A stretch of DNA of 64,000 nt, taken from positions 46,941 through 110,940 of the forward strand of contig JAJEGN010000016.1 of NCBI GenBank assembly GCA_022819855.1, read 5' to 3'. The DNA comes from Gammaproteobacteria bacterium (lineage in GTDB: Bacteria > Pseudomonadota > Gammaproteobacteria > Steroidobacterales > Rariloculaceae). Shown here one piece after another: positions 39,211-50,141 of the stretch. The stretch's first letter is position 1. Every line of letters begins with the position of its first letter. Below the pieces are notes generated by a model. That model did no database searches. It was not told where the DNA came from and worked only from the letters and a program-made list of their open reading frames with translations. Both the position numbers and the translations under genes were made by a program.

Positions 39211-41240
39211 TGTCATCGAATCCAGAGGCACGGCCGGCGCGCGCGGAACTGTCCAGACGCCGGCTGGCAGACGCCATTCGTGTGCTCTCCATGGACGCCG
39301 TACAGCGCGCCAATTCGGGCCATCCAGGCATGCCGATGGGGATGGCGGACATCGCCGAAGTGCTCTGGAACGACTATCTGCAGTTCAGCCCGACCGAGCC
39401 CACGTGGTGGGACCGCGACCGCTTCGTGCTCTCGAACGGCCACGGATCGATGCTGCTGTACTCGATCGCCTGGCTGACCGGGTACGCGATCGATATCGAG
39501 GAACTCAAGGCCTTTCGCCAATTGGGCTCGCGGACGGCCGGACATCCCGAGTACGAAACGGACATCGGCATCGAGACGACGACCGGCCCGCTCGGCCAGG
39601 GTGTCGCCAACGCCGTCGGGATGGCGCTTGCAGAGAAAATCCTGGCCGCGACGTTCAACCGTCCGGGCCACGAGATCGTCGACCATTACACCTATGTATT
39701 CGTCGGCGACGGCTGCCTCATGGAAGGGATTTCCCACGAGGTGTGTTCGCTGGCCGGCACGCTCGGTCTCGGCAAGCTCATCGCTTTCTACGACGACAAT
39801 GGCATTTCGATCGACGGGCAGGTTGAGGGCTGGTTTACCGACGACACGGCCGCGCGTTTTCGCGCTTACGGCTGGCACGTGATCGGCGATGTCGACGGCC
39901 ACGATCCCGCTGCGGTCGCTGCGGCCATCGATGAGGCGCGAGCCGACGCCGGGCGGCCGTCGCTGATCTGCTGCCGAACGATCATCGGCTGGGGCGCGCC
40001 AAACAAGCAGGGCACGGCATCGACGCACGGCGAAGCGCTCGGCGAGGACGAAGTCGCCGCGACTCGCGAGCAACTCGGTTGGGATTACCCGCCGTTCGTC
40101 GTGCCCGACGAGATCAGGTCCACTTGGGACGCACGCGAACGCGGACGGGCTCTCGTGGCCGACTGGCAGCGGCGAATGGCGGCCTATCGCGAGGCGCATC
40201 CGGAACTCGCGGCACAGTTCGAGCGCCGCATGAGTGCGCAGTTGCCGGATGATTGGCAGACGGCCGCGGACGAAATCGTGCGCACCGTAGCCGGCGAAGC
40301 CAGGGCTATGGCAACCCGCAAGGGCTCCCATCGCGCGCTCGAAGGCTACGCGCCGCTGTTGCCCGAACTCGTTGGCGGTTCGGCCGATCTCACGGGCTCC
40401 AACAACACCTGGCACTCGGGCTCGCGCCGTATCGACGGCGACGACTCGGGCAACTACGTCCACTTCGGCGTGCGCGAGTTCGGCATGGCGGCCGCCATGA
40501 ACGGGATGTCGCTGCATGGCGGCTTCGTCCCGTACCACGGGACCTTTCTCGTCTTTTCCGACTACGCCCGCAACGCGCTGCGCATGGCGGCCCTGATGGG
40601 CGTCCAGAGCATCGGCGTCTTTACGCACGACTCGATCGGGCTCGGCGAGGACGGGCCGACGCACCAGCCGGTCGAGCACATCGCGAGCTTGCGGGCGATG
40701 CCCAACATGCATGTCTGGCGACCCTGCGATGCGGTTGAAACCGCCGCGGCCTGGCGTGCGGCGATCGAGCGTCGCACGGGTCCGACGAGTCTCGTGCTGA
40801 CGCGCCAGGGCCTGCCGCATGTCGAGCGCAGCGACGAGCAGATCGGGCTCATGGCGCGCGGCGCCTACGTGCTTCGCGACTGCGAGGACGAGGCCGCGCT
40901 CGTTCTCATCGCCACGGGCTCGGAGGTCGCGCTCGCGCTCGGCGCAGCCGCAGAACTCGAGGCCGGCGGCGTGCCCGTACGAGTCGTGTCGATGCCCTGC
41001 ATGGAGGTCTTCGACGAGCAGCCGGAAGATTACCGACGCGAGGTGCTGCCGGCTTCCGGCGTGCGGCTTGCGGTCGAGGCGGGCGTCGCCGATAGCTGGT
41101 GGCGATACCTTGCCGGTCGGGGGGACGTGATCGCCATGAACCAGTTCGGACAATCGGCTCCGGCCGCGGACCTGTTCGCACATTACGGTTTTACCGTGGC
41201 AGCCGTCGTCGACTCCGCGAAACGCTTGATGTCGTCGTAG
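39210..41240 (+). CDS. tkt: Transketolase
   Basis: [69 protein letters not shown]. Confidence 0.97.
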   Translation: MSSNPEARPARAELSRRRLADAIRVLSMDAVQRANSGHPGMPMGMADIAEVLWNDYLQFSPTEPTWWDRDRFVLSNGHGSMLLYSIAWLTGYAIDIEELKAFRQLGSRTAGHPEYETDIGIETTTGPLGQGVANAVGMALAEKILAATFNRPGHEIVDHYTYVFVGDGCLMEGISHEVCSLAGTLGLGKLIAFYDDNGISIDGQVEGWFTDDTAARFRAYGWHVIGDVDGHDPAAVAAAIDEARADAGRPSLICCRTIIGWGAPNKQGTASTHGEALGEDEVAATREQLGWDYPPFVVPDEIRSTWDARERGRALVADWQRRMAAYREAHPELAAQFERRMSAQLPDDWQTAADEIVRTVAGEARAMATRKGSHRALEGYAPLLPELVGGSADLTGSNNTWHSGSRRIDGDDSGNYVHFGVREFGMAAAMNGMSLHGGFVPYHGTFLVFSDYARNALRMAALMGVQSIGVFTHDSIGLGEDGPTHQPVEHIASLRAMPNMHVWRPCDAVETAAAWRAAIERRTGPTSLVLTRQGLPHVERSDEQIGLMARGAYVLRDCEDEAALVLIATGSEVALALGAAAELEAGGVPVRVVSMPCMEVFDEQPEDYRREVLPASGVRLAVEAGVADSWWRYLAGRGDVIAMNQFGQSAPAADLFAHYGFTVAAVVDSAKRLMSS

Positions 41241-41273
41241 TCAACGCGCCCGGGATTTATTGAGGAGACAGCC

Positions 41274-42281
41274 ATGGCGGTCAGGATCGCTATCAACGGA
41301 TACGGCCGGATCGGCCGCAACGTGCTGCGCGCACTGTACGAGGGCGGGCGGCGCGACGAACTGGAGATCGTGGCCGTCAACGATCTCGGCAACGCCGAGA
41401 CCAACGCCCATCTCACGAAGTACGACTCCGCACACGGGCCCTTTCCGTACGACATCCACGTTGACGGCGATGAACTCGTCGTCGACGGCGACCGGATCGC
41501 CGTTCACGCCGAGCGCGACCCGACCCGGCTTCCTTGGGGGGCGCTCGGCGTCAACGTCGTCCTCGAATGCACCGGCTTTTTCGCGTCGAAGGAAAAGGCG
41601 TCGGCGCATCTGACTGCGGGCGCGGACAAGGTCGTGATTTCGGCGCCCGCGGGCAAGGATCTGCCGACGATCGTCTACGGCGTCAATCACGGGTCGCTCA
41701 CGAGCGACGACCGGGTCATCTCGAACGCTTCGTGCACGACGAACTGCCTCGCGCCGCTTGCCAAGGTGCTCCATGAGACCGTCGGCATCGAGCACGGTCT
41801 CATGACGACCGTCCACGCCTACACGAACGACCAGGTGCTGACCGACGTCTACCACTCCGACCTCAGACGGGCGCGTTCGGCGACGCAGTCGATGATCCCG
41901 ACGAAGACCGGCGCCGCGGCTGCCGTCGGTCTCGTGTTGCCGGAGCTTGACGGCCGCCTCGACGGCTTCGCGATCCGGGTTCCGACGGTCAACGTCTCGG
42001 TCGTCGACCTCACGTTCAGCGCGAGCCGCGCGACCTCCGCCGAAGAAATCGACGCGGCCGTGCGCGCCGCGAGCGAGGGCGAGCTCAAGGGCGTGCTCGC
42101 GTACACCGATGAGCCGCTCGTCTCGATCGATTTCAACCACAACCCGGCGTCGTCCACCTACGACGCGGGCCTGACCAAGGTGCTCGGCGGCACGGTCGTC
42201 AAGGTCTGCGCCTGGTACGACAACGAGTGGGGCTTCTCGAACCGGATGCTCGATACGACGCTCGCGCTCGTAGCCGCCTAG
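41274..42281 (+). CDS. gap: Glyceraldehyde-3-phosphate dehydrogenase, type I
   Basis: [53 protein letters not shown]. Confidence 0.97.
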   Translation: MAVRIAINGYGRIGRNVLRALYEGGRRDELEIVAVNDLGNAETNAHLTKYDSAHGPFPYDIHVDGDELVVDGDRIAVHAERDPTRLPWGALGVNVVLECTGFFASKEKASAHLTAGADKVVISAPAGKDLPTIVYGVNHGSLTSDDRVISNASCTTNCLAPLAKVLHETVGIEHGLMTTVHAYTNDQVLTDVYHSDLRRARSATQSMIPTKTGAAAAVGLVLPELDGRLDGFAIRVPTVNVSVVDLTFSASRATSAEEIDAAVRAASEGELKGVLAYTDEPLVSIDFNHNPASSTYDAGLTKVLGGTVVKVCAWYDNEWGFSNRMLDTTLALVAA

Positions 42282-42366
42282 CGGCCCGTGGCGACAGTCC
42301 CGCGTGACGCCGAGACGGTGAGGCGCACGGTCGTCAGCGCACCGGGAGCGAGGATATTGAGTACCT

Positions 42367-42471
42367 TTTGGCGGAAGGCCGCCTCGGAAGACCTGATTGA
42401 GCGAGGGGCACCACCGGCGGTCGGGGTGCATCGCCGGTCGACAAGGCCTTGCGAGACTGACTTCCGCCAAA
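42367..42471 (+). ncRNA. Candidate structured RNA/attenuator in the gap-pgk intergenic region
   Basis: 11-bp closing arms TTTGGCGGAAG/CTTCCGCCAAA enclosing CCTCG/CGAGG and ACCGGCG/CGCCGGT helices. Confidence 0.4.
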
Positions 42472-42514
42472 TCGCAGAACCACCGTCGCCCGGGGTTGCC
42501 CGGACGCGTTCGAC

Positions 42515-43699
42515 ATGATGGACATGACGGCTCTCGACTTGCGTGATCGCCGCGTGCTGATCCGCGAGGATCTCAATGCGCCGATCAGGGACGGGCGGGT
42601 CGCCAGCGACAAGCGTCTGACCGCCGTCCTGCCGACGCTCGACGCCGCGCTCGAGCAGGGCGCGCGGGTCATGCTCATGTCGCATCTCGGCCGTCCGACC
42701 GAGGGCGAATACGAGGCCGAGCTGTCGCTGGCGCCGGTCGCAAAAAGACTCTCCGAACTCCTGCAACGCGATGTTCCGCTCGTTCGCCGTTGGCTCGACG
42801 GCATGGACGTGGCGCCCGGCGAAATCGCGTTCTGCGAGAACGTCCGCTTCGAAGTCGGGGAGAAGGCCAACGACGAACGGCTGGCGAAACGCATGGCGGC
42901 GCTCTGCGACGTGTTCGTCATGGATGCGTTCGCGACCGCGCACCGCGCGCATGCCAGTACGGCCGGCGTCGCCCGATTCGCCCCCGTGGCCTGTGCCGGC
43001 CCGCTGCTGGCCGCGGAACTGGACGCTCTCGGCGCGGCCTTGCGAGACCCGCGCCGGCCGCTCGTCGCGATCGTCGGCGGCGCAAAGGTGTCGACCAAGC
43101 TCGAAGTGCTGAAGTCGCTGTCCGGGCGGGTCGATGAGCTGATCCTCGGGGGCGGCATTGCCAACACCGTCATTGCCGCCGCCGGTACCGACATCGGCCG
43201 CTCGCTCGCCGAGCATGGGCTCATCGATTTCGCCGCGGGCCTGCTTCGCGGGGAATACGGCAACGCCTCGATCCCGCTGCCGTCGGACGTCGTCTGCGCC
43301 GAGAGTCTCGCGCCCGATGCGCGGGGCCGTCTGAAGGCGGTCGGCGACGTTGGCGCCGACGAAATGATCCTCGACATCGGGCCCGCGACCGCGGCGGACT
43401 TCGCCGGGCGTCTGCAAGACGCCGGGACGATCGTCTGGAACGGTCCGGTGGGCGTCTTCGAGCATCCGGAATTCGCAGCGGGCACCGGCACGATCGCCGA
43501 CGCCGTGGCCGCGAGCCCGGCCTACTCCATCGCCGGGGGCGGGGATACGCTCGCCGCGATCGAGCAGTTTGACGTCGGCGACCGCATCTCCTGTATTTCG
43601 ACCGGCGGCGGTGCGTTCCTGGAGTTCCTCGAAGGCAGGCGGCTGCCGGCCGTAGCGGCGCTCGAAGACCGCGCGAGCAGCGCGGCGCCCGGTGCCTGA
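42515..43699 (+). CDS. pgk: Phosphoglycerate kinase
   Basis: [61 protein letters not shown]. Confidence 0.97.
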   Translation: MMDMTALDLRDRRVLIREDLNAPIRDGRVASDKRLTAVLPTLDAALEQGARVMLMSHLGRPTEGEYEAELSLAPVAKRLSELLQRDVPLVRRWLDGMDVAPGEIAFCENVRFEVGEKANDERLAKRMAALCDVFVMDAFATAHRAHASTAGVARFAPVACAGPLLAAELDALGAALRDPRRPLVAIVGGAKVSTKLEVLKSLSGRVDELILGGGIANTVIAAAGTDIGRSLAEHGLIDFAAGLLRGEYGNASIPLPSDVVCAESLAPDARGRLKAVGDVGADEMILDIGPATAADFAGRLQDAGTIVWNGPVGVFEHPEFAAGTGTIADAVAASPAYSIAGGGDTLAAIEQFDVGDRISCISTGGGAFLEFLEGRRLPAVAALEDRASSAAPGA

Positions 43700-43746
43700 A
43701 GATCCATGTCGAACGAGCGGGCAGCGGCGCGCGGGGGCCGACGTTC

Positions 43747-45069
43747 ATGCCGAACGGCCATGCGTCGGCGCGCGCGGACCGATGGTTCGTGAGTAAGGAA
43801 CGGACATCGGCGCCGGATGTATTGCGGCAGGCGTTCGACCGGGCGCTCGCCGCGGCGGCGCCGGAAGTGTGCCTCGGTGCGGAACTCGAGCGTTTCGAGC
43901 GGCGCGGACCCGCCGTCGTCATCGGCGCCGGCAAGGCGGCGGCGGCCATGTCGGCCACGTTTGTGGCGAACTGGCCGGCCCCGGTGCGCGGCATGGTCGT
44001 CACGCGCTATGGCCACGGACTGAAGCCCGGTGAGGATGCCGGGGGGATCGAGATCGTCGAAGCCGGCCACCCGTCTCCGGACGAAGCGAGTCTCGCGGCA
44101 GGCGTCCGGCTGCTCGAACTCGCATCGAGCTTGCGCGGCGGGGAATCGCTCTACTGCCTGGTATCGGGCGGCGGCTCGGCGCTGGCCTGTGCGCCGCTGA
44201 GTCCGCTGAAGTTCGAGCAGAAACGCGCCGCCGCGAACTACCTGATACGCCGCGGCGCCGACATCCGCGAGATCAACTGCGTGCGCAAGCACCTGTCGGG
44301 CATCAAGGGCGGAAGGCTCGCCGCGGCTGCCCGCCCGGCGGCCGTGACCACCTGGGCGATATCCGACGTGCCGGGCGACGACCCGGCCGACATTGCATCC
44401 GGGCCGACGATCGCGGATGCGAGCAGCCAGGCTGACGCGCGCGCCATCCTCGAGCGCTACGATTACCCGGACCGGGCGGCGCTCGACGTAGTGCTCCGGG
44501 TACCCGATCGCGAGACGCCGAAGCCTGACGATCCCGCATTTGCGTCGGATCATGTTGCGGTGATTGCATCCGCAGCAACGGCGCTCGACGCAGCCGCGCA
44601 GTTTCTGCGCGAGCAAGGGTTCGAGGTGCTGAACCTCGGCGACGATCTCGACCAGGAGGCCGAAACGCTCGGCCGAGAACACGCCCGGCTCGCCCGGGCG
44701 CATGCCGGATCCGGCGCCCGGGTCGCGCTCCTGTCCGGCGGCGAGACCCGCGTCGTGCTCGACAGGACCGGCGGCCGGGGCGGGCGCAACCTCGAATACC
44801 TCGCAGGACTTGCCCTCGAACTCGAGGGCTGTCCGGGCGTCTACGCGCTTGCCGCCGATACCGACGGCATCGACGGCCATGGCGATCACGCCGGCGCCTG
44901 GGTCGTGCCGTCGCTGCTCGAGCTTGGCGCCGGGCAGGGGCTGCGTCTGGACTCGGCGCTTGAAGCGCACGACACTTACAGTTTCTTCGATGCTTGCGGA
45001 CTGCTCTTGCGCACGGGCCCGACCCGGACCAACGTGAACGATTTCAGGCTCATACTGTGTCTGACCTGA
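43747..45069 (+). CDS. Glycerate 2-kinase, GckA/TtuD-like (MOFRL)
   Basis: VVIGAGKAAAAM, EAGHPSPDEASLAAG, LVSGGGSAL, LSGGETRVVL, GTDGIDG-like ADTDGIDGHGDHAGA. Confidence 0.92.
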   Translation: MPNGHASARADRWFVSKERTSAPDVLRQAFDRALAAAAPEVCLGAELERFERRGPAVVIGAGKAAAAMSATFVANWPAPVRGMVVTRYGHGLKPGEDAGGIEIVEAGHPSPDEASLAAGVRLLELASSLRGGESLYCLVSGGGSALACAPLSPLKFEQKRAAANYLIRRGADIREINCVRKHLSGIKGGRLAAAARPAAVTTWAISDVPGDDPADIASGPTIADASSQADARAILERYDYPDRAALDVVLRVPDRETPKPDDPAFASDHVAVIASAATALDAAAQFLREQGFEVLNLGDDLDQEAETLGREHARLARAHAGSGARVALLSGGETRVVLDRTGGRGGRNLEYLAGLALELEGCPGVYALAADTDGIDGHGDHAGAWVVPSLLELGAGQGLRLDSALEAHDTYSFFDACGLLLRTGPTRTNVNDFRLILCLT

Positions 45070-46583
45070 CGCTCGGCGATACGATGCCTTCGGCTGCCGC
45101 CCGCGACGCGGCCCCCGATGAGACCCGCGATGCCGCCGGCGATGCCGCGCGCCGCAGGCGCTCGAAGATCGTCGCAACGCTTGGACCTGCAACCGATCGC
45201 CCCGATGTGCTGGAGCGGCTCATTCGCGCGGGCGCCGACGTTGTGCGGATCAACTTTTCCCATGGCTCGGCCGAGGACTGGGCGCGCCGCGTGCGTGCGG
45301 TCCGCGAGACCGCAGCCCGGGTCGGCCGCTACGTCGGGATCGTCGGCGACCTGCAGGGTCCGAAGATCCGTATCGAGTCATTTCGCGACGGCGCCGTGAC
45401 GCTTGAACCCGGCGAAGCGTTCGTGCTCGACACGGCGAAGGACCCTTCGGCCGGTGACGAACGCTCCGTCGGTGTCGCCTACCGGCGCCTTCCCGAGGAA
45501 GTACGTGCCGGCGATGCGGTGTTGCTCGATGACGGGCGGATCGTCCTTGCCGTCGACGAGGTGCGCGGCACCGAAGTCCGTTGCCGGGTCACACGCGGCG
45601 GCCGCGTCTCGAACCGCAAGGGCCTGAACAAGCAGGGCGGAGGACTTTCGGCTCCGGCACTGTCCGACAAGGACCGCGCCGACATCGAAACCGCGGCATC
45701 GCTGGAGCTCGATTTCGTGGCGGTGTCGTTCGCGCGGGAGGCCGCCGACATCAACGAAACCCGCTCGCTGCTGCGCGCCGCGGGTGGCGAGGCCTACGTC
45801 ATCGCCAAGATCGAACGCGCCGAGGCGGTCGAGAACATCAGCTCCATCATCGATGCGAGCGACGCCATCATGGTCGCGCGCGGCGACCTGTCCGTCGAGG
45901 TCGGCTACGCGTCGATGACGAGCCTGCAGAAGGGCCTGATCAGGGAAGCGCGCGAGCGCGACAAGGTGTCGATCACCGCGACGCAGATGCTCGAGTCCAT
46001 GGTGGCCAGCGCATCGCCCACGAGAGCCGAGGTTTCCGATGTCGCCAACGCCGTCATGGACGGCACCGATGCCGTGATGCTGTCGGCCGAGACAGCAGTC
46101 GGACAACATCCCGTCGAAGCGGTCGAGACGATGGCGAGAATCTGTGTCGGCGCCGAGAAGCACGAGACCGCGGGCGGCCGACCGAGTCATCTCGGCGATG
46201 AGCTCTTTCGCTACGTCGACGAGGCGATCGCGATGGCCGCGATGTACACGGCGAATCATCTGAAGGTCAAGGCGATCGTCGCGCTCACGGAATCCGGATC
46301 GACGGCGCTGTGGATGTCCCGCGTGCGCTCGGACATCCCGATCTACGCGTTTACGCGGCATGAGGTCACGCGCCGCCGCGTGACGCTGTATCGCGGCGTG
46401 TATCCCGTGTCCTTCGACCTCGAGCATATGGATCCGGCCCACGTCCACTCCGCCGCCTTCGAGACCTTGTTGCGGGACGGCGCTGTCGCTTCCGGCGACC
46501 TCGTGCTGCTCACGCGCGGCGAAACCAAGGGCGTGGCCGGCGGGACGAACACGATGCAGATCGTCACGGTGCCGGGGGAGTAG
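45057..46583 (+). CDS. pyk: Pyruvate kinase (GTG 45057 or ATG 45084 start)
   Basis: RSKIVATLGPATDRPDVLERLIRAGADVVRINFSHG, VARGDLSVEVGYASM, MDGTDAVMLSAETAVG. Confidence 0.95.
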   Translation: MSDLTLGDTMPSAAARDAAPDETRDAAGDAARRRRSKIVATLGPATDRPDVLERLIRAGADVVRINFSHGSAEDWARRVRAVRETAARVGRYVGIVGDLQGPKIRIESFRDGAVTLEPGEAFVLDTAKDPSAGDERSVGVAYRRLPEEVRAGDAVLLDDGRIVLAVDEVRGTEVRCRVTRGGRVSNRKGLNKQGGGLSAPALSDKDRADIETAASLELDFVAVSFAREAADINETRSLLRAAGGEAYVIAKIERAEAVENISSIIDASDAIMVARGDLSVEVGYASMTSLQKGLIREARERDKVSITATQMLESMVASASPTRAEVSDVANAVMDGTDAVMLSAETAVGQHPVEAVETMARICVGAEKHETAGGRPSHLGDELFRYVDEAIAMAAMYTANHLKVKAIVALTESGSTALWMSRVRSDIPIYAFTRHEVTRRRVTLYRGVYPVSFDLEHMDPAHVHSAAFETLLRDGAVASGDLVLLTRGETKGVAGGTNTMQIVTVPGE

Positions 46584-46678
46584 CAGCGCGTGGCGGAAAC
46601 CGGCGTCGCACCGGGACCGGCGAGGCTGTCTTGTGCCAGAACGCAGCGGGTCGTTTGTCGCGGGCTGACGGGACCGTG

Positions 46679-47875
46679 GTGACTCCGGCCAGCCGCAAGG
46701 CCCTGATCCTGCCGGGCGCGGGCGCGCGCGGCGCCTACCAGGTCGGCGTGCTCAGGGCGATCGCCGAACTGCTGCCGCGCAACGCGGCCAATCCGTTTTC
46801 GGTGCTTTCCGGTTCCTCGGCCGGCGCGATCAATGCGGCGGTGCTCGCGAGCCGGGCAGTGAACTTTCGCCGCGCCGTCATGGCGCTCGACCGGGTCTGG
46901 GGGGCTTTCCGGACGAACCATGTGTTCCGTGCCGATAACTGGACGTTGTTCAAGTCGAGCCTGCACTGGTTCGGGGCGCTCGTCCTCGGCGGCCTCGGCC
47001 GCTACAACCCCCGGGGCCTGCTCGACAACTCGCCCTTGCGCGACCTTCTCGAGCGAAGCATCCCGTTCCCGCGGATCGCTCAAGCGATAGAAACGGGACG
47101 GCTCGACGCTCTCGCCGTTACGGCATCCGCCTACACTTCGGCACGCTCGGTGACCTTCGTTCAGGGGTCGCCGTCCACCAAGCCCTGGGCGCGTGTCAGA
47201 CGCATCGGCCGGCCCGCGACGATCGGCCTGGATCACCTCATGGCCAGTTCTTCGGTGCCGTTCGTGTTTCCCCCGGTACGCGTCGGCGGGGAGTTCTACG
47301 GCGACGGTTCGATACGGCACCTGGCGCCGTTGAGCCCGGCCATCCACCTCGGCGCGGACCGCCTGCTCGTCGTCGGTGTGCGCGACGAGCACGAGGAAAC
47401 GGAATCGCCGGCCGACTCGGCTCAGAGCACGCCGAGCCTGGCGCATCTTGCCGGGCACATGCTGGATACGCTCTTCATGGACGGGCTTTACGCGGATCTC
47501 GAGCGCGCAACGAGGCTCAATGCCATTCTCGAGCATGTCGATCTGTCCCACCTCGGGCCGCCGCTCGCAAATCTCCGTCCGCTCAAGACGCTGATCATCG
47601 TGCCGACGGAGGACCTTCGCGAAGTGGCCGCGCGCCACGTCGGCGAGTTGCCGTACGGCCTCAGGTTGCTGTTGCGCGGTCTCGGCGCCCTGAACCGGCA
47701 AGGGATGCAGTTCGTGAGCTATCTGCTGTTCGAGTCCGGCTTCACGCGGGAGCTCATCGCCATGGGCTATTCGGATGCGATGAACATGAGGCCGCAACTG
47801 GAGGCGTTCCTGTTCGACGAGCCGGGCGATGACGCGGGCTCGTCGGGGGCGCCGCAGTCGAACCGCGCGCCCTGA
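46679..47875 (+). CDS. Patatin-like phospholipase
   Basis: ALILPGAGARGAYQVGVLRAI, LSGSSAGAINAAVLAS (GxSxG), DGSIRHLAPLSPAI. Confidence 0.9.
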   Translation: MTPASRKALILPGAGARGAYQVGVLRAIAELLPRNAANPFSVLSGSSAGAINAAVLASRAVNFRRAVMALDRVWGAFRTNHVFRADNWTLFKSSLHWFGALVLGGLGRYNPRGLLDNSPLRDLLERSIPFPRIAQAIETGRLDALAVTASAYTSARSVTFVQGSPSTKPWARVRRIGRPATIGLDHLMASSSVPFVFPPVRVGGEFYGDGSIRHLAPLSPAIHLGADRLLVVGVRDEHEETESPADSAQSTPSLAHLAGHMLDTLFMDGLYADLERATRLNAILEHVDLSHLGPPLANLRPLKTLIIVPTEDLREVAARHVGELPYGLRLLLRGLGALNRQGMQFVSYLLFESGFTRELIAMGYSDAMNMRPQLEAFLFDEPGDDAGSSGAPQSNRAP

Positions 47876-47902
47876 GCGGCTCTGCGCAAGTCCGGCTGCG
47901 CG

Positions 47903-49261
47903 CTACAGCAGTATCCAGGTCCCGAAGCCGAAGAACGCGGCGAGCCCGACCACGTCGGTAATCGTCGTCAGCACGACGCCGCCGGCGAGCGCCGGATCGA
48001 TGCCGAGCCGCTTGAGCGCCAGCGGTACGCTGACGCCCGTCACCGCGGCACAGAGCAGGTTCACCGCGAGCGCGAGTGCGATGACGAGGCCGATCTTCCA
48101 GGTTTCGAACCACCACGACGTCAGCAATGCGACCACACAGGCCCAGCCCGCCGCGTTGAGGAGCGCCACCCCGAACTCCTTGCTCAACAGCCACCGCGCG
48201 TTCGACCGTTCGACCTGCCCGAGCGCGATGCCGCGCGTGATCAGGATCAGCGTCTGGCTGCCGGCGATGCCGCCCATGCTCGGCACGACGGGCATGAGGA
48301 TGGCGAGCATCACGACCTGGTCGAGCGTGGCCTCGAAGAGATTCGCGACGCCGGCAGCGAGGAACGCCGTGGCGAGGTTGACGCCGAGCCAGATGGACCT
48401 GCGCCGCGCACTGACCGCGACCGGCGCGAACATGTCGTCGTCTTCGTCGAGGCCGGCCATGCTGAGCACGGAACGGCTGGCTTCGTCGACCATGACATCG
48501 ACGACGTCGTCCACCGTGATCCTGCCGAGCAGCTTGCCCTTGTCGTCGATCACGGCCGCCGACACGAGATCGTGGTTGTCGAACAGCGTCACGACTTCGG
48601 TCGCGGTTGCGGTCGCCCCGATCGAGGGCACGCCGGTGTCCATGATCTCGCCCACGGTCTGTTCAGGTTCGGCCGTGATGAGGCGCGTGATGTAGAGGCA
48701 GCCGAGATAGCCGCCGTCCCGGTTCACGACGAAGAGGGCATCGGTGCCTTCGGGAATCTCGCGAAGCATCCGCAGGTAGCGGAGCACGACCCCCGCGTTC
48801 ACGTCGCTGCGCACCGTCAGTGTGTCGGGGTCCATGAGCCCGCCGGCGCTGTCCTCCTCGTACTCGAGGACTGCCTGGAGGCTCTGTCGGTCGCTGGCGT
48901 CCAGGGACCGCAGGACTTCCCTGGTGATGGCGTCGGGGAGTTCGGAGACCAGGTCCGCGAGGTCGTCGATATCCAGACCCGCCGCGGCGGCAACGAGCTC
49001 CGCGGAATCCATCTGCCTGATGAGGCTGTTGCGGACTTCGTCGTTGACTTCGACGAGCACGCCGCCCTCGTCCTCCAGGTCGACGAGTTCCCAGACGATC
49101 GCGCGCTGGGTGGGCGGCAGCGATTCGAGAAGATCCGCGATCTCGGCCGGGGTCAGGGCGTTGAGCAGACGCCCGATCTGGCGCATGGCCCCCTTGTCGA
49201 GCGCCTCGCGCAGCGTCTGCAGCCGCGTCGACTGGGCAAATTGCTCCGGCGCTGGGGTCAT
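47903..49261 (-). CDS. mgtE: Magnesium transporter MgtE
   Basis: MgtE_N repeats, paired CBS domains, VVPSMGGIAGSQTLILITRGIALGQ membrane domain. Confidence 0.95.
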   Translation of the reverse strand: MTPAPEQFAQSTRLQTLREALDKGAMRQIGRLLNALTPAEIADLLESLPPTQRAIVWELVDLEDEGGVLVEVNDEVRNSLIRQMDSAELVAAAAGLDIDDLADLVSELPDAITREVLRSLDASDRQSLQAVLEYEEDSAGGLMDPDTLTVRSDVNAGVVLRYLRMLREIPEGTDALFVVNRDGGYLGCLYITRLITAEPEQTVGEIMDTGVPSIGATATATEVVTLFDNHDLVSAAVIDDKGKLLGRITVDDVVDVMVDEASRSVLSMAGLDEDDDMFAPVAVSARRRSIWLGVNLATAFLAAGVANLFEATLDQVVMLAILMPVVPSMGGIAGSQTLILITRGIALGQVERSNARWLLSKEFGVALLNAAGWACVVALLTSWWFETWKIGLVIALALAVNLLCAAVTGVSVPLALKRLGIDPALAGGVVLTTITDVVGLAAFFGFGTWILL

Positions 49262-49401
49262 CGCGGTCTCGCGGGACGACGAGAGGAGGCGCGAGTGTAG
49301 CCGGGCCGGCAGTGGAGGTCTAACAGGGCGGCGCGTGTCGTATCAGGGGCGCTCCGGGCGTTGCCGGGTGCGGCACGCTCCCGGCCTGCGGCGCACATCG
49401 T

Positions 49402-49821
49402 TCATGACAGCTCGAGGTGCCGTGTCGAAATCGGCCCGTAATCCCCGGCAAGGCGTTCGGCGACGCATTCGGCGACGTAGACCGAGCGATGCTGACCGCC
49501 CGTGCAGCCGATGGCGAGCGTCAACGGCGAACGCTGCCGCCGCCTGTTCTCCCGCATTCGCTGTTCGACGAAGCGGGCGATCGTCCGCACCATGGCCTGC
49601 GCGCGCGGTTGCGCGTCGAGGAAAGCCCTGACGCGCTCGTCCTTTCCGCTGAGCGCGCGCAGCGAACGTTCCCAGTAGGGATTCGGCAGCTCCCGCACGT
49701 CGAACACGACATCGGCATCGGGCGGGCGCCGGTGCTTGTAGCCGAACGACTCGATGCGTATCGGCGTTGCGCTCGTGGCCGTGTCTACGCGAACGCTCCT
49801 AGCGGGCGACGCTCCTCGCAT
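49402..49821 (-). CDS. RapZ C-terminal-domain-only protein
   Basis: IESFGYKHRRPPDADVVFDVRELPNPYWERSLRALSGKDERV...LAIGCTGGQHRSVYVAE; no N-terminal P-loop domain; start lies inside hpf. Confidence 0.88.
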   Translation of the reverse strand: MRGASPARSVRVDTATSATPIRIESFGYKHRRPPDADVVFDVRELPNPYWERSLRALSGKDERVRAFLDAQPRAQAMVRTIARFVEQRMRENRRRQRSPLTLAIGCTGGQHRSVYVAECVAERLAGDYGPISTRHLELS

Positions 49822-50107
49822 GGTGATCCGTCAGTTTCTCCTTGTGCCGCCTGACCTGGCGGTCGAGCTTGTCGACCAGCCCGTCGATCGCGGCATACAT
49901 GTCGCCCGCCACGGAGTCCGCGTGGATCGTGACGCCCCGCAAATGAATCGTGGCTTCGGCCCTGTGAGCGAGCTTCTCGACCGTGAGGATGCAACGCATG
50001 TCGGTAAGGTGATCGAAATGCCGTTCGACCCTGGCCATTTTCTTGACCACGTAGCTGCGCATGGCGGGCGAAACGTCGATGTGATGACCGGTTACCGTTA
50101 ACTGCAT
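49799..50107 (-). CDS. hpf: Ribosome hibernation-promoting factor (short HPF)
   Basis: MQLTVTGHHIDVSPAMRSYVVKKMARVERHFDHLTDMRCILTVEKLAHRAEATIHLRG. Confidence 0.95.
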   Translation of the reverse strand: MQLTVTGHHIDVSPAMRSYVVKKMARVERHFDHLTDMRCILTVEKLAHRAEATIHLRGVTIHADSVAGDMYAAIDGLVDKLDRQVRRHKEKLTDHHARSVAR

Positions 50108-50141
50108 GTTGGCGCTCCTTGGGCCTCTCGTTCAGGGTAGT

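Noticed and set aside
39213-41183. 656-aa minus-strand ORF
   Set aside because: Antisense shadow of transketolase.
46343-47797. 484-aa minus-strand ORF
   Set aside because: Antisense shadow of pyk and the patatin gene.
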